The notes under the pieces are model-generated. The model was not told where the DNA came from, ran no database searches, and saw only the letters and a list, made by a program, of their open reading frames with translations. A DNA stretch of 64,000 nucleotides, taken from Gordionus sp. m RMFG-2023 (taxonomy: Eukaryota; Nematomorpha; Gordioida; Chordodea; Parachordodidae). Numbering within the stretch: the first letter of the stretch is position 1; every line of letters begins with the position of its first letter. This document shows, in pieces, positions 48,360 through 59,916 of this stretch. The stretch is taken from the NCBI RefSeq assembly GCF_954871325.1, contig NC_088777.1, positions 9,401,366-9,465,365 of the forward strand. The letters run 5' to 3'. Made by a program: the position numbers and the translations under genes.

Positions 48360-49640
48360 CACTGTGTGACAAATTTCGACTTGATTTTTTGGGAGAAAAT
48401 AAAGTAAACATGTTTTAAGACAGTTTTTTATGCATATTCTAAATCCGCTGTTAGTTTTTTTCTAGCACGTCAGAATTTTTATTTATTTTAGGTTAAAGTG
48501 GCCAAAAAGATCATTTTTAGCACTTTTTGAAGGTTTATAACTTCAGTTCTAATAATCACTACAACTAAAAAATTTCTCAATTTTTGCAGCAAACCTTCCT
48601 TCTTATTATTATTATTATACATTTTATTTATAAAATACTTACTCATTTTTAAACAACCTATGTTTTTTAAATTTACCTTTATTTATAAAATCTTTTTTAA
48701 TATAGATTACATTTAATATATTTATTTACTGCTTTCGTTCTCTTCGACACTGCACAAAATCCAATTTAAAAAAATAATTAATGAAAGAAATTAAATGTAT
48801 ATGAAAAATTAAGCGCGAAAAAAAATAATTCTTCTCCTTTCTTCCTACTCGTTATTTGGCATTATTATTTATTGCCTACGGGTTCAAGGTACTCCATTGG
48901 AAAATCATATATTTTGTTACAAATTGATTAAAAAAACAAAATTCTTAAATACATCTAAAAAAGATAAATATTAATAAAAAATATGAAAAAATGACCAATT
49001 ATTGCATTTTAAATGAATTTTGCTTCAAAAATTCTCAATTCAAAAAGAGTACAAATTTAAAAAGTGGGTACAAATATCTGATTTTGGTATAAATTGATCA
49101 TAAATGCATAATATATTACTAAATACAACTAAAAAAGATAAATATTACCTAAATTTTGCTTTAAAAATGCTTTATTCAGAGAAAATTTAAGAAATGTGTA
49201 CAAATTAAAAAGTTCGAAAATATCTGTACCGACTTTTTTAATTTATAGATTTTGGTTGAATTTTGGTATAGAGTACAACATAATTAGAATTAATATATCT
49301 AAAGTTAATATTTTGATAGTTATTTAAATTGAAAACTTAAGACCCCCAAAATAAAATTCTTTACCATTTTTCTCAAAAACCAATCGATAAAAAATTATAA
49401 AAAATATTAAATTTATAAAGAAATATAAGTTTATCACTACCAATTTTCAGTGATTTTTATTCGATACTTTTTAAAATATATCCGTATAAAGACCTAAATT
49501 TTACCATTTTTGAGATTTCGAAAAGTTGTCTTTATACGGTAATATTTTTAAAACTTGACGTGTAAGGAAAATTTGGAAAAAGTATTCGAACTCAGCGTCA
49601 AATTCTACACCAAAACTCCCATTTTTCTTGTCACACAGTG
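48360..49640. mobile_element. DNA element with 13-bp ends CACTGTGTGACAA (1281 bp)
   Basis: The terminal inverted repeats CACTGTGTGACAA are exact at both ends and flanked by TAA on each side (48357-48359 and 49641-49643), a possible 3-bp target duplication. The interior has an AGTGGCCAAAAAGATCATTT motif near the left end, an internal partial duplication (about 48930-49010 against 49110-49190), and no transposase. The superfamily is undecided; a PIF/Harbinger-like 3-bp duplication is one option. Confidence 0.7.
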
Positions 49641-49657
49641 TAATTGATCACTAGAGA

Positions 49658-49847
49658 TAACTATGACAAATAAAAAAGAACAACTATGACAAATAAAAAA
49701 GAACAACTATGACAAATAAAAAAGAACAACTTGACAAATAAAAAAGAACATATAACTATGACAAATAAAAAAGAACAACTATGACAAATAAAAAAGAACA
49801 ACTTGACAAATAAAAAAGAACAACTATGACAAATAGAAAAGAATATG
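49658..49847 (+). repeat. 23-bp minisatellite, 8 copies
   Basis: Unit ACTATGACAAATAAAAAAG plus AACA. Three classes appear in order: standard units, units with a 2-base deletion (ACTTGACAAAT), and one with a 2-base change before ATAACTATG. It starts 18 bp beyond the TIR element's right end. Confidence 0.92.
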
Positions 49848-49859
49848 ATTAAATAAATT

Positions 49860-52145
49860 TATTTGTAATATATTATAATGAAAATATACGGAGATTAAAA
49901 TAAAGACTGAAATACAAATAGTTGGTTAAAAGATAATATAATTTAAAAATTCGGATAAGATTAGAGACTAAAATGAATATACAATTATTGTTAGAAAATA
50001 TGTTGATGTTGTAATTAAATTCTTATAAAAGATTTACGTTTAACTTTTATTTAATGGGCTGCGAGAGATAAAACAGCCATGAGCTGATATGTGAATATGA
50101 TATGCCTAAGTTGTTGATTAACCAAAATCTTCATAAAGAAAAACGGCTTTCATTATTAGAAAATTCATGCTGCAATCGAGCTCAATTAGAGATCGAATTT
50201 TTATTTTTGATCTGGTTGTTACACAATGTGGGTCCGAAGACTATAATGATTAGATTTCATTGGTTTTCAACAACGTATATGCGAAAAGAGATAAATATAT
50301 CAGTAGTTTTTTTAACAACCGGTGTGAGCTGTATAGAGGGAAAAAAAAATAAATAGATATTATGTTTTTCTTAAAAACTTGAGCGTCCAAAAGTGCCTAA
50401 AATATCTGCAATAATTTTTTATAAATTATAAATTTAGAATTAAGAGATTTTTGGAATTAAATTTAGCAGTAGACATGGTAACAAAAGATGTTGATCAATA
50501 ACTAAAGAACGATTACAGGCATGGTTCAATGAAGGTATGGGTTTAGGCTAATTGAGGATACAGGGGTGGTAGAATATGAAACAATTTATTTAGTATATTT
50601 TGACTTCATATTATAAATTTAAGATATATTCAAGAGAAAAAAGTGAGCAAATATTTAAGAGAGAATTTAGGAAATTTAATGGATTAATTCTAAATTGGAA
50701 TAGATGAGATAACCTTAGACATTAAGATGAATTTGACATATTATATATTTTATTTTGGTATATTTGAACTAAGTATTTTAAATTTAAGAATGAATGGAAA
50801 AAAAGCGCTAAAATATTTCAGACGTTATGAAGGGTTGAATAGAATATTTTAGGTAGAGACGACTTCGTTGGAAATAATCGTTTATCGTAGACCAATTATC
50901 TTCAATTAACCGAGATAAAACGCTAACTGCAAGAGAACACTAGAATTTATCAATATTTACAGAGATAACGAGCTAATCGTTTATTGGGTGATGACAAGTA
51001 ACAGAAAAATAGGAATCTAGGAATGAGAGACATGGAACAGCCATTGTTAAAACTTATAGGACACAAATGATTAATGTAAGATGTGATTAAAATAAGTCTT
51101 TGGATAAAGAATGAAAGAAGACTTGCTTTGGTGAAGATGCAAGATCAGTAAAAAAGATATCTAAAGGACGATCGTTTGCAGAATGGTTGGTCTAATTTAA
51201 GTGGAAGGGTGTTGTAGTATTGAGATTAATAATTGTAAACAAAAAATGTCAATTTATAAGACAGGAAGCCTAGTAAGATAATTACCAGGCATGATTGGCT
51301 AAAAAATATTTAAAAATTTTAGTATTTTAATTTATACAGAGGAAAATGTGTTTTAGCTTACCAAAAGTAACAAAAATTAATTTGAAACATCGGAACGCTA
51401 GTAAAATCCTAATAACTAAATTTTAGGAAAGTTTAAACCTATTAATCTAACATGAAGTAATATGATTCAAAATGATATATAAAGATAGATCATAGGATAG
51501 TTGTATATTAATTTTTGCATATCTGTAAATCCATAATAATAATTTATTATGTAATATACTTTAAATAATATTTTATTTTAATTTTTTACAAAACCCTATT
51601 TTAAATTTCAAAATTTAATTGATTTAATTAATTTTTGTGTATTATGTTATTATTATAAATAAACAAAAAATAAAGTTTTATAAATATATTAACTATTTCA
51701 AATAGCATATACATTTAGGATTTAGATAACTTTATTTATTTAAATTAGTCTAATATAATTTATTCAGGTTTAAACGAAAAGTATCCCAACCATACCTGGT
51801 CTCCCCATCAAGAACTGTTTTGCTGAACAAATAAATAAATATAACTAATACTCTAAAAAATATACAGGGACATTATGGACAACCTCAATAAATATCTGTC
51901 TCATGGGGGGGGGGGGGGTCTTTTTACTGGAAGACAAATTAGGGTTGATCTTGTAAAGTATTAGGCTATACAATACGCATGAAAAATTTTATGTTCCTAT
52001 ATTCTTTTACTCATTAGACATCTGAAATTTAGTCAAAATATATATGTATATACAATACAAATATTATCATTTTTTTAAGCTAAGGACTGAGACGGCCACT
52101 ATTTGTAGATATAGAGAAAAATAAAAAAGGTTTCTTAAAAAATTT
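49860..52145. other. No recognisable gene
   Basis: Short frames only. An 84-codon plus-strand frame at 50102-50356 has no recognisable motif. A 12-base G run lies near 51906. Sequence at 50470-51250 is slightly richer in G than its surroundings and may be a decayed element. Confidence 0.35.
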
Positions 52146-52319
52146 AACTATTTTAATTGTACTTATTTTTTTTTGAAAGACAAATTTGGGAGTGGATGAG
52201 CTTATACCGGAGAAGGACGAGCTTTCTCGTGAGGTACTTTTGAGTTATAAAATATTGATTATTTTTAAATATAAATATGATATTTATTATTCTACTATAT
52301 ATATCAAATATAAAATAAA

Positions 52320-52881
52320 ATAAAACAATATTATATAAAAACGGAGGTGGGACTACAAGTTCCCAAAATTTTAAAATTGTGATTTGAAGGTTTTGTTTTA
52401 AAAAATAAAATTCTTTAGGTTCTGATGTAAGGGCTCTTGTCTTATCCCCTATATTTTTTAAAAACTTTAAAGTTCCGCTTGGCATATGTCCAAGGGAAGA
52501 ACGATCGGTGTAAAAATATAATTTGTGAATTTGGAATATTTCTTTGTTTTTTTTTCGGCTATATCAACCGGATTAGAATTTAAATTTTTTGGGAAAGAAG
52601 ATACGCATGTGAAGTCCCAAATTAAGGATTTTCCTAAAGACCAAGGCACGGAAGTTAAGCCATCTGGTCTTAAGCCATCATCTAACAATAAATTTGTAAA
52701 AAAATAAATATAAAATATTAGTGAAATAAATTGACAATTTAAACAAATAGAGAAGGAAAAAATTACACCGGTATCATTAATCGAGGAAACCGCTACAATA
52801 TTAGAGACATCGATCTAGACAACGGTCCTACACTGAATATCGCCATGACTAAACTATCTGTGGAACCGTTGATGTCACGCT
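52320..52881 (-). pseudogene. LINE tail, left copy
   Basis: The minus strand encodes DGLRPDGLTSVPWSLGKSLI-WDFTC, then KYSKFTNYIFTPIVLPL, and in another frame FLKNIGDKTRALTSEPKEFY-FLKQ. This is the same domain order as 22210-22700 (DGKRPDG, WDYSC, FFKNLGSQISKLSEEPREGF). The frame is broken. Its 52446-52881 part is the left arm of the palindrome. Confidence 0.75.
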
Positions 52882-53553
52882 AAAAAAAAAAGAAGATTAA
52901 TCAGAGGAGAAGAATAATCGGAGACGTGCAGAGGTACCATATGCACGGCCCAACCTGGCCCCTATTCAAAAATATTTTTGGCAGGACCCGGTCCTGGTTG
53001 TATACTTTCAGGCCCGACCCGAATTCTTTTAAAAGATTATTCGGTAGTATCTTTCCTCATTATTACGGATATGAATGTTGTCTAGCCTGGTAAACATTCT
53101 TGCGATCGCCCTCCTGAAGCGTGACATCAACGGTTCCACAGATAGTTTAGTCATGGCGATATTCAGTGTAGGACCGTTGTCTAGATCGATATCTCTAATA
53201 TTGTAGCGGTTTCCTCGATTAATGATACCGGTGTAATTTTTTCCTTCTCTATTTGTTTAAATTGTCAATTTATTTCACTAATATTTTATATTTATTTTTT
53301 TACAAATTTATCGTTAGATGATGGCTTAAGACCAGATGGCTTAACTTCCGTGCCTTGGTCTTTAGGAAAATCCTTAATTTGGGACTTCACATGCGTATCT
53401 TCTTTCCCAAAAAATTTAAATTCTAATCCGGTTGATATAGCCGAAAAAAAAACAATGAAATATTCCAAATTCACAAATTATATTTTTACACCGATCGTTC
53501 TTCCCTTGGACATATGCCAAGCGGAACTTTAAAGTTTTTAAAAAATATAGGGG
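52446..53553. repeat. Near-perfect inverted repeat, 436-bp arms
   Basis: 52446-52881 and 53118-53553 are reverse complements with only a handful of differences seen by eye, around a 236-bp spacer that holds a fragment of MITE family M3 (52919-53040). A further inverted pair of about 46 bp, 53046-53091 against 53554-53600, brackets the right arm. Near-identity implies a recent event, or continuing conversion between arms. Confidence 0.92.
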
Positions 53554-54780
53554 ACCAGGCTAGACAACATTCATATCCGTAATAATGAGGAAAGATACTT
53601 CAGAGTCCGACATCGCCAAAACTACGGCCTTGCCGAAAGGTATGCGCCGATTATTGATCAGTTCTTGGCCGCTGATGTAATAAATTTAGTCGAGGAGGAC
53701 CAGATATGCTCCTTGCTTTATTATTCCTAAATCCGACGGATCCCCTAAGGTTATTAGTGTTTTCTTGAAAACCTCTAAGAATTTTCTACAGTACCCCTTT
53801 TGGCTTAAATCAATACCCATGTCAGCTAAACTGGAGAGAGCCAAATTCGCATGCAAGGTAGATATCAAGTCGTCATTCTCCTGCATTTTACTGGCCTCAC
53901 AAGTCTGCCGCTTCTTTGGTGTTTGGTTCTGTGGAAGAGCATAGCGCTATAAAATTTTACCCATGAGAGCCTCTTTTAGCCAATAAGGCTTACAGAGTAT
54001 CATATTAGATGCATGCTCAAAAACAGTCAGGAAGGTCAATTAAAATGTTTACCTAGGTGACATTTTGATTTATGGCGATAGTGAATTCGACGTTAAATGG
54101 TCTATATGATCCCTTGAGAAGTACATTAGAAGGCTGGGGTCTCACCATAGCCGAGTCAAAATAAATACTAGAGTCCACATCCTTCATTACATACCTAGGG
54201 ATCCCCATAGTTATTTTTTTGACACCCTTTTGGCAGTACATGAGGTAGTAGGAATGGTTAATAAATATATATATATAAAATTGATAAATTAGGGAAAGTA
54301 GAAAATTTTTAAAGTAAACGAATAATTTTTCTAGTCTGAATTTTAAATCTTAGAATCATCATGATATATAAAATAAATTTACAATTTACAAAATCTGACA
54401 AATCTTTAGATTCTTTAACCTCCAAGTCATGTGTAATAATTACATACCTGGCCTTCAAAAGGCTCATATCATTAGCGCGCTTTAAACCCACATCCGACTA
54501 AGATACATCGCTATCGTGGTCGCAGGAACGCGTCAAACAGCCACATTGGTATATCCTTTTGGGGTTACGAAAATCTATACATCTCATATCAAGAAGCTAT
54601 ATTGCTCTCTAACATTCCCTCTTATGTGATAATCCACATCAACGTGAAAGGAGTCCTCGCAAAAGATATAGTAACACTATTGGCAATAGACAAAAACGGT
54701 TCCCATCCTACTATTTTTACTGACTCAACCGTTACCTACTTTATATTTAAAAAGGAGGGTCAATAACCCTGTCAATCGAA
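53554..54780. other. Unassigned coding-like sequence, family unknown
   Basis: Several short open stretches with balanced amino-acid composition lie here on both strands: plus 53567-53728, minus 53886-53686, minus 54241-54053, minus 54491-54309, plus 54498-54635. GTATGT occurs after MSLLKAR and after TMGIPR on the minus strand, which could be splice donors. I recognise no family; a host gene with introns and an old mobile element are both possible. No continuous model is proposed. Confidence 0.35.
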
Positions 54781-54904
54781 ATCTTTATAACATAAAAATC
54801 ATATTTTATTCGCCATTTTACTCTATATATTATTCTGGCATTATATATATATATATTATTTTATTCGAATAGTAATAAAAGCGAAGAGTGCAAAAGCCAT
54901 AGAG

Positions 54905-55010
54905 ACTTATGTACTCAGCTAAAATTCTACCCTATAAAGTTAGGTGTAAGTAGAATTCACCCGTAAGACGGGGGATTTTCTGCGCTTCCTATTGGTTACG
55001 CCAATAGATA
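54905..55010 (+). ncRNA. Speculative SL-RNA/snRNA-like structure
   Basis: In order: a GTAAGT donor-like hexamer (54946-54951), a CCCG-TAAGA-CGGG hairpin (54960-54972), a GGATTTTCTG segment faintly like an Sm site (54973-54982), and a perfect 7-bp CTATTGG/CCAATAG hairpin (54989-55007). That order is the layout of spliced-leader RNAs. There is only one copy here and no promoter element, so this may be coincidence. Confidence 0.2.
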
Positions 55011-55249
55011 GTTTATACTTTAACAATATTTTCTTAATTTAATCAGCTATGGGTGATGCTGCGCTTTTTTCGCTGTTAGTAAAAATGAGGTCTGATAATA
55101 TTAAATAAAATTAATAGAGGTTTAGTATTATCTTGGCAAAAACACATCATTAATTATATAACATTCTTTCTTTTATTAATATTATTAATATGATGTTAAA
55201 TATAAAAATATATTTAAAACTTTTATGAGTATTTATTAAATAAAATTGT

Positions 55250-55365
55250 AGGTAGCGAAGTACGCTACTTCAACAGCTATAGCTATTTTTTTTAAAGTAG
55301 CGCGCTAAAGCTACGCTATTGAAAAAAGTAACGCGCGCTACTTGTAGTGCGATACTTTATTAATA
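55250..55365. repeat. GTAGCG-type short inverted repeat (MITE-like)
   Basis: GTAGCGAAGTACGCTACTTC, then AAGTAGCGCGC and GCGCGCTACTTGTAGTGCG, form overlapping inverted motifs in about 110 bp. This pattern is seen in small hAT-related elements. No target duplication was found. Confidence 0.4.
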
Positions 55366-55369
55366 TTCA

Positions 55370-56575
55370 AGTTTTTTTTAATTTACTTTTGGATTATTAA
55401 TTTTTTTAAAGTTGTTAATTTTTTGGTTTAAAATGTTAGAAAGGTTTAACTAAATTAACAAGGTAAACTGCAAAAGCCGCAGGTAAAACTTATTTGTATA
55501 CATTATAGTTCTGATTAATATTCTTATAATATAAAGAGTCAACACTAAAATTAAATGAATGGATATATTTAATATAAACTAATATAAATAATAATTTTAA
55601 AACTTATATAAATCAAATTAAAACAAAAATATATTTTTTTAAAATTAATTATGCTCAATTTGTGAGCTCAGTTTTCGAGATGTTTGATTAAGCCTAGAAC
55701 AATGTAATGATAAAATATTAGCTGTTGTAAAATATTAGAAGATAGTTTGACATTGGTTATCATTAACGAAATCATCTAGTTTGTTTTTAATATTATTTAT
55801 TTTGATAATAAAATTAAAATTATGAATGTATCTAGAAATAGATAGATATACATCAAAAAATATCTAAATGATACTAGTACTTTTTATAAAATTATATCTA
55901 GATATTTAAACAACCCAGCCAACTACCCATAGATTCCGAGAAAAAGCGTAAAACTATTTAATTAGCTCAATCTATTGAAGGATAAAATGTCAAATCTGTG
56001 CAGGCATTTTAGGTTTTATATAAATTTCCGAACTCCATTATTTTTCCCGAAATATAAACATGAGCTTGTTTCCTATATTATTGAAGTCTGAAAATTATAT
56101 TATGTGATCCAACATTGCTCTCATTTTTATCTAATAAGAACAACGATTAAATAAGTAATTAATCAAATGAATTTCAAAAAGGATTGATAAATTTTACTTA
56201 AATTCATATTATTTATTTGAAGGCATAATAATTAATTCGGTATTGAACTTAATATTTAATTTTTTTAAAAATTATTAACGATTTTGCCGTTTGTTCCGTC
56301 TTTAGGTCATGCCTACTTAATGTATGCTGTAGAGAAAAAAAATATCTATAAGCTATAAAATTTTTATTCTGCTTTAAATTTATTAAAAAAGAAATCTATT
56401 AAATTACCAAAATTTTAATTATATCATCAAATCATTTTTATATATTATACAATACAACTGTTTAATATTTCAAAACTATATTAAACCAATACAAGATATT
56501 TGGTTATAAAATAAAACTGATTTATATATAAATATTCTAATTATCTTCTGAAGAATAAAAATTATTCTATTCAAA
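55370..56575. other. No recognisable content
   Basis: AT-rich sequence without a supportable gene, repeat or structure. Confidence 0.4.
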
Positions 56576-56579
56576 TGTC

Positions 56580-56850
56580 ATTAGAGATTGAACCATCTTT
56601 GGATTCATTCTATTTCGCTTTTTTGTTATTTTGTTACTAGCTTTAGAAAAGATCCGTCCGCTCAATGCTACTGATGGTGCGCTGTGGGAGATAGTCCATT
56701 GCTATTTTGACTAGAATTAGAAATCGATATTGATTCCCTTCCTGTATATAAAATATTGAATAAATAGCTCTGGATTTCATTTGAATCTTTCCCACTTTTC
56801 TCTGATATCCTATTCTCCATGAGTCCCTTAGCAATTCTCTCCCTCAAGGA
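56580..56850 (-). pseudogene. hAT transposase C-terminus, frameshifted
   Basis: The minus strand reads YRFLILVKIAMDYLP...SSIERTD, then after a one-base shift RIFSKASNKITKKRNRMNPK and VQSLMTFE plus stop. This matches the hAT dimerisation region (ILAxIAxDYLxxxxTSxxSERxFSKAxxxIxxxRNxLxP). Nothing upstream of the last 90 or so residues is recognisable and no terminal repeats were found. It lies just before duplication copy 2. Confidence 0.82.
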
Positions 56851-57892
56851 TATTTTCTAAATATATTGATTTAAAATTTAAATAAATATTTTTATATACT
56901 TTATTTCTCTTTAGGCAATTTAATAAAGTGCTAGCGTATTTTTTATATATATCTTTGAACAAAATTTTCAGGTGTATTTAATAAATTATACAAGTGAACC
57001 TAAATAAACAGGATATATCTAAATAAATTTTATATGCATATTTTAATTAATTTTTATTTTATCATTAAAGGAATCAATTATTACATCGAAGAAATCATAT
57101 AATTTCTAAAGATTATCATTTATATTGGTTCTTAAATTTGAGGGCCGCAAAATAACGTTCAACACTTACCTGGCTATGGATGATTTTTTATTATGATTAA
57201 AAATAAAATTGTCCATTTCATATTTTATTTAATAAGAAAAAAAAATTAATTTTATAAAAATGTTTCTCCTTTTTAAAATTATTTAATCTACCACTTGTTT
57301 GCTAATTGTTATTACTTTGTTAGCCTTAGCATTGTATAATTTGATATGATTAATAATTATTTTTTTATTATTAAAAAAAAATCAAAAGAAAACTTAAAAT
57401 AAGCTACTTTCGTTCTCGGAACGTTCCGTTTCATGTCCCTGATTTTAAGAAAGAAAAATTGGATTATTTTATCGAGTCCAATAAGGGGTCTTTTCCTGAA
57501 GAGATTATTTTTCAGTCCATTCAATATGCCATTTCACTGAGCACTTATATTGGGATATTTTAACTTAATAAAATCATTTCTCTTTTGATGGTTAAGGCTT
57601 TTAATAAAATATATACTATATAAAAACTTGCATTTTTTTTAAATTTGGAGGAAGATTTGTCCACCTCTACTGACTCGCGCATATATTAATCATTCTTATT
57701 TATCTATAATAATAAGTAAAAATATTTGTAAATTTGACTTTTACAAATCGTACAAATCCTTTCCCTTTTAATTGGGCAGATCGTATAATCTAATTTTTTA
57801 AATCATATATTTTTTCATGAAGGTATTTCACGGACATCTCAACTCATTTCATAAATCTATCAAAAATAGCTTACGTTTTCTCTATATTATTA

Positions 57893-57967
57893 AAAATCAC
57901 GAAATGCCACCCTATATAAATTAAATAATTGGTGCTAATAGTTAGATTACATTTTGTAGACTTTATA
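57893..57967 (-). promoter_or_regulatory. 75-nt block identical to 36586-36660
   Basis: Same sequence, same place relative to the peptide gene's stop codon (about 300-380 bp downstream on the minus strand; spacing differs by indels). Role unknown. Confidence 0.5.
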
Positions 57968-58273
57968 CTGATTAAACAAATAAGAATTAGTTTCTCGAGA
58001 TTATAATCTCTGATTATCTTATTTAAAATTTGGTAAGAATAATTGTCCTTTTTATTTTCACATCACCATTTACGTAGGTTTGCCCTATCCGTAAACCCTC
58101 TCCCTCCACCCTCCCTGTGGATTTGGTCACACTAACATTCGTCTATTTCTATGTTTTTTAAACCATGTTTAAATCGTATTTTATTTTATATAATTCTATC
58201 TATTATTATAATTTTATCCACATGTAATATAAAGCAACCCTAAAAGCGCACATTATTAGGTAAAATAAATGCA

Positions 58274-59488
58274 TCATATTATATTATTAGTCGTAGTAAT
58301 GTTAGGGCAAAGAGGGCATATTCCACCTTCTATCGTAGAACACTTATTAGCGCAGTATATTTCACTTCCTACACGGTCTCTTTGTTGTATATATTGGTTA
58401 TAGCGATCAAATCGTAATTGACTAGCAACTAATTGTGGATCTGCACTCCCTATGATCAAATATAAAGGTGTTTGTAAAAGTATATAAAATTTTTTAATGA
58501 CAAATTTAATTTTTTTTTATATTATACAATTAAATTTTCTACAACTCAATGTATATTTTTATTATAAATCTTTGATCATATGTTTCAAATCTTTCTAAAT
58601 TTGTTGTTTAAGCCTGGAAAAAGTTATTTTTTGAGGTAACCAAAAAAGTAAATGTATTTGTTAAATTTTTAACTATTCTATATTTTTCCTGAACTTTAAC
58701 TTTAGTTTATTCATTCATTTCATTAATCGCTTCTATACCTTTTGGGTATTGAATAAAAACTTACAATTTTTAAGATCTTGTTAAAATTTATAGATTCCTA
58801 AGTGTAAAAAGAAAAATGAGTTTTTGGTTGGTATGTTACCTTAAAGACTATTAATAATTTTATAACAATTTAAATCTTCCAATTACCTTTAGAATTTAAA
58901 ATTTTCAATTATCTTAACAAATTTTATATTCAGATTAAATGTTTATTTTTAAAATTATAAATAACTTTTCTTTTTCGATACACGTATTTGACACTATGGA
59001 TTCCATATAAAAAAAGAAACTAAGAATTGAAAATTATTGAAAAGTATTTAATCGTTAAGGTGATTTTTTTTGCTATATTTGTACGCAGACATCTATCATT
59101 TTATATTTTTCAATAATAAGTTTAAGAATTTTTAGAATTATAACTAATCTAACTAACAGAAATTTTAATTTCCTTTAAAAAAATTAAAAGAATTAAATTT
59201 TTTTAAAAATGTAATCCCAAGAGGAGGTAATAAAATTAATCGTGTAAAAGTTATGGATAAAATAAACCTAAAGGTCCTCGCCTTCCCCCTTGCAAAAATT
59301 TTGGCCACGTCAATAAGCTATGCTATTTTGTCATAGGGATCGCATCGCTTATCCGTCGAGGTCTCATATTAATTTTAGTTCCAAATTAATTACCATTTAA
59401 ATTATTAGATATTTAATATATAAAACTTATTACCTCTGACGCTTGAACATAAAGCTGCTAATAAGAAAATTAAATAGGTGGCCAGCAT
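58274..59488 (-). CDS. Secreted cysteine-containing peptide, paralogue 2, 2 exons
   Basis: 76 aa, function unknown. Exon 1 (59488-59434) encodes MLATYLIFLLAALCSSVR, a signal peptide with a hydrophobic core and small residues before the likely cleavage zone, then a phase-1 G before GTAATA. Exon 2 (58449-58274) follows TTTGATCATAG and starts in the matching phase. The mature chain runs GSADPQLVASQLRFDRYNQY, then QQRDRVGSEIYCANKC and GGICPLCPNITT, with cysteines at 51, 55, 63 and 66 in the same C-x3-C-x7-C-x2-C spacing as paralogue 1. A one-codon shorter signal peptide is balanced by one extra C-terminal codon, so both proteins are 76 aa. The intron is 984 nt against 2.2 kb. Conserved splice sites, phase, TATA box and cysteines argue that both copies are functional genes. 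Confidence 0.8.
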
Positions 59489-59535
59489 TTTCTTTTTAAC
59501 GATAAATTATTGAGAAGTTTTAAAATGTATATATG

Positions 59536-59541
59536 TATATA
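59536..59541 (-). promoter_or_regulatory. Conserved TATA box of paralogue 2
   Basis: TCTTATATACAT on the minus strand, about 48 nt before the start codon, aligned with the one in copy 1; here an extra TATATACA unit lies between it and the gene. Confidence 0.55.
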
Positions 59542-59746
59542 AGATAGAAAAATTTTTCTAATAATTTTTTTATGTGAAGAGATTAAAAATTATAAACGAG
59601 GTTGAAATTTTTGTTTTATTAACTACATATTATTTAATTATATTTAAAAATAGACTTTAATTTAAAAAAAATTGCATTGCTTGGCGATTATGGATTTATT
59701 TTAAAGGTAAAAATTTAAAGATTAATTGATATTTTTGTTGGTTGTA

Positions 59747-59916
59747 ATGTTGTTAAAAAGCCCGATTTGATCGATTTTACAAAACGGTTCGATTAAGATT
59801 TAAGCTAAAATATTATGTAAGCATCGAGATGTAGCAAATAGATGTCCAAGCATTTCTGCCAGCTATGTGTAAAATTTTAGGCTTACATAATGATATTTTT
59901 AGCTTTTTAACAACAT
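59747..59916 (+). mobile_element. MITE, family M1, with an empty site in the other duplication copy
   Basis: The ends ATGTTGTTAAAAAG / CTTTTTAACAACAT are exact inverted repeats. Duplication copy 1 reads straight through as GTAGGTTGTACTCCC (near 39530), which shows the insertion limits directly. Flanks TGGTTGTA and CAGCTGTA match at five of eight positions, compatible with a decayed 8-bp target duplication. Inserted about 260 bp upstream of paralogue 2's start codon. Confidence 0.85.

Noticed and set aside
49658-49847. CRISPR-like regular repeats
   Set aside because: Units are directly tandem with no unique spacers, and the genome is eukaryotic; it is a minisatellite.
50102-50356. 84-codon plus-strand ORF
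   Set aside because: It has no recognisable motif, no partner exon and ordinary local composition; length alone is weak evidence in this window.
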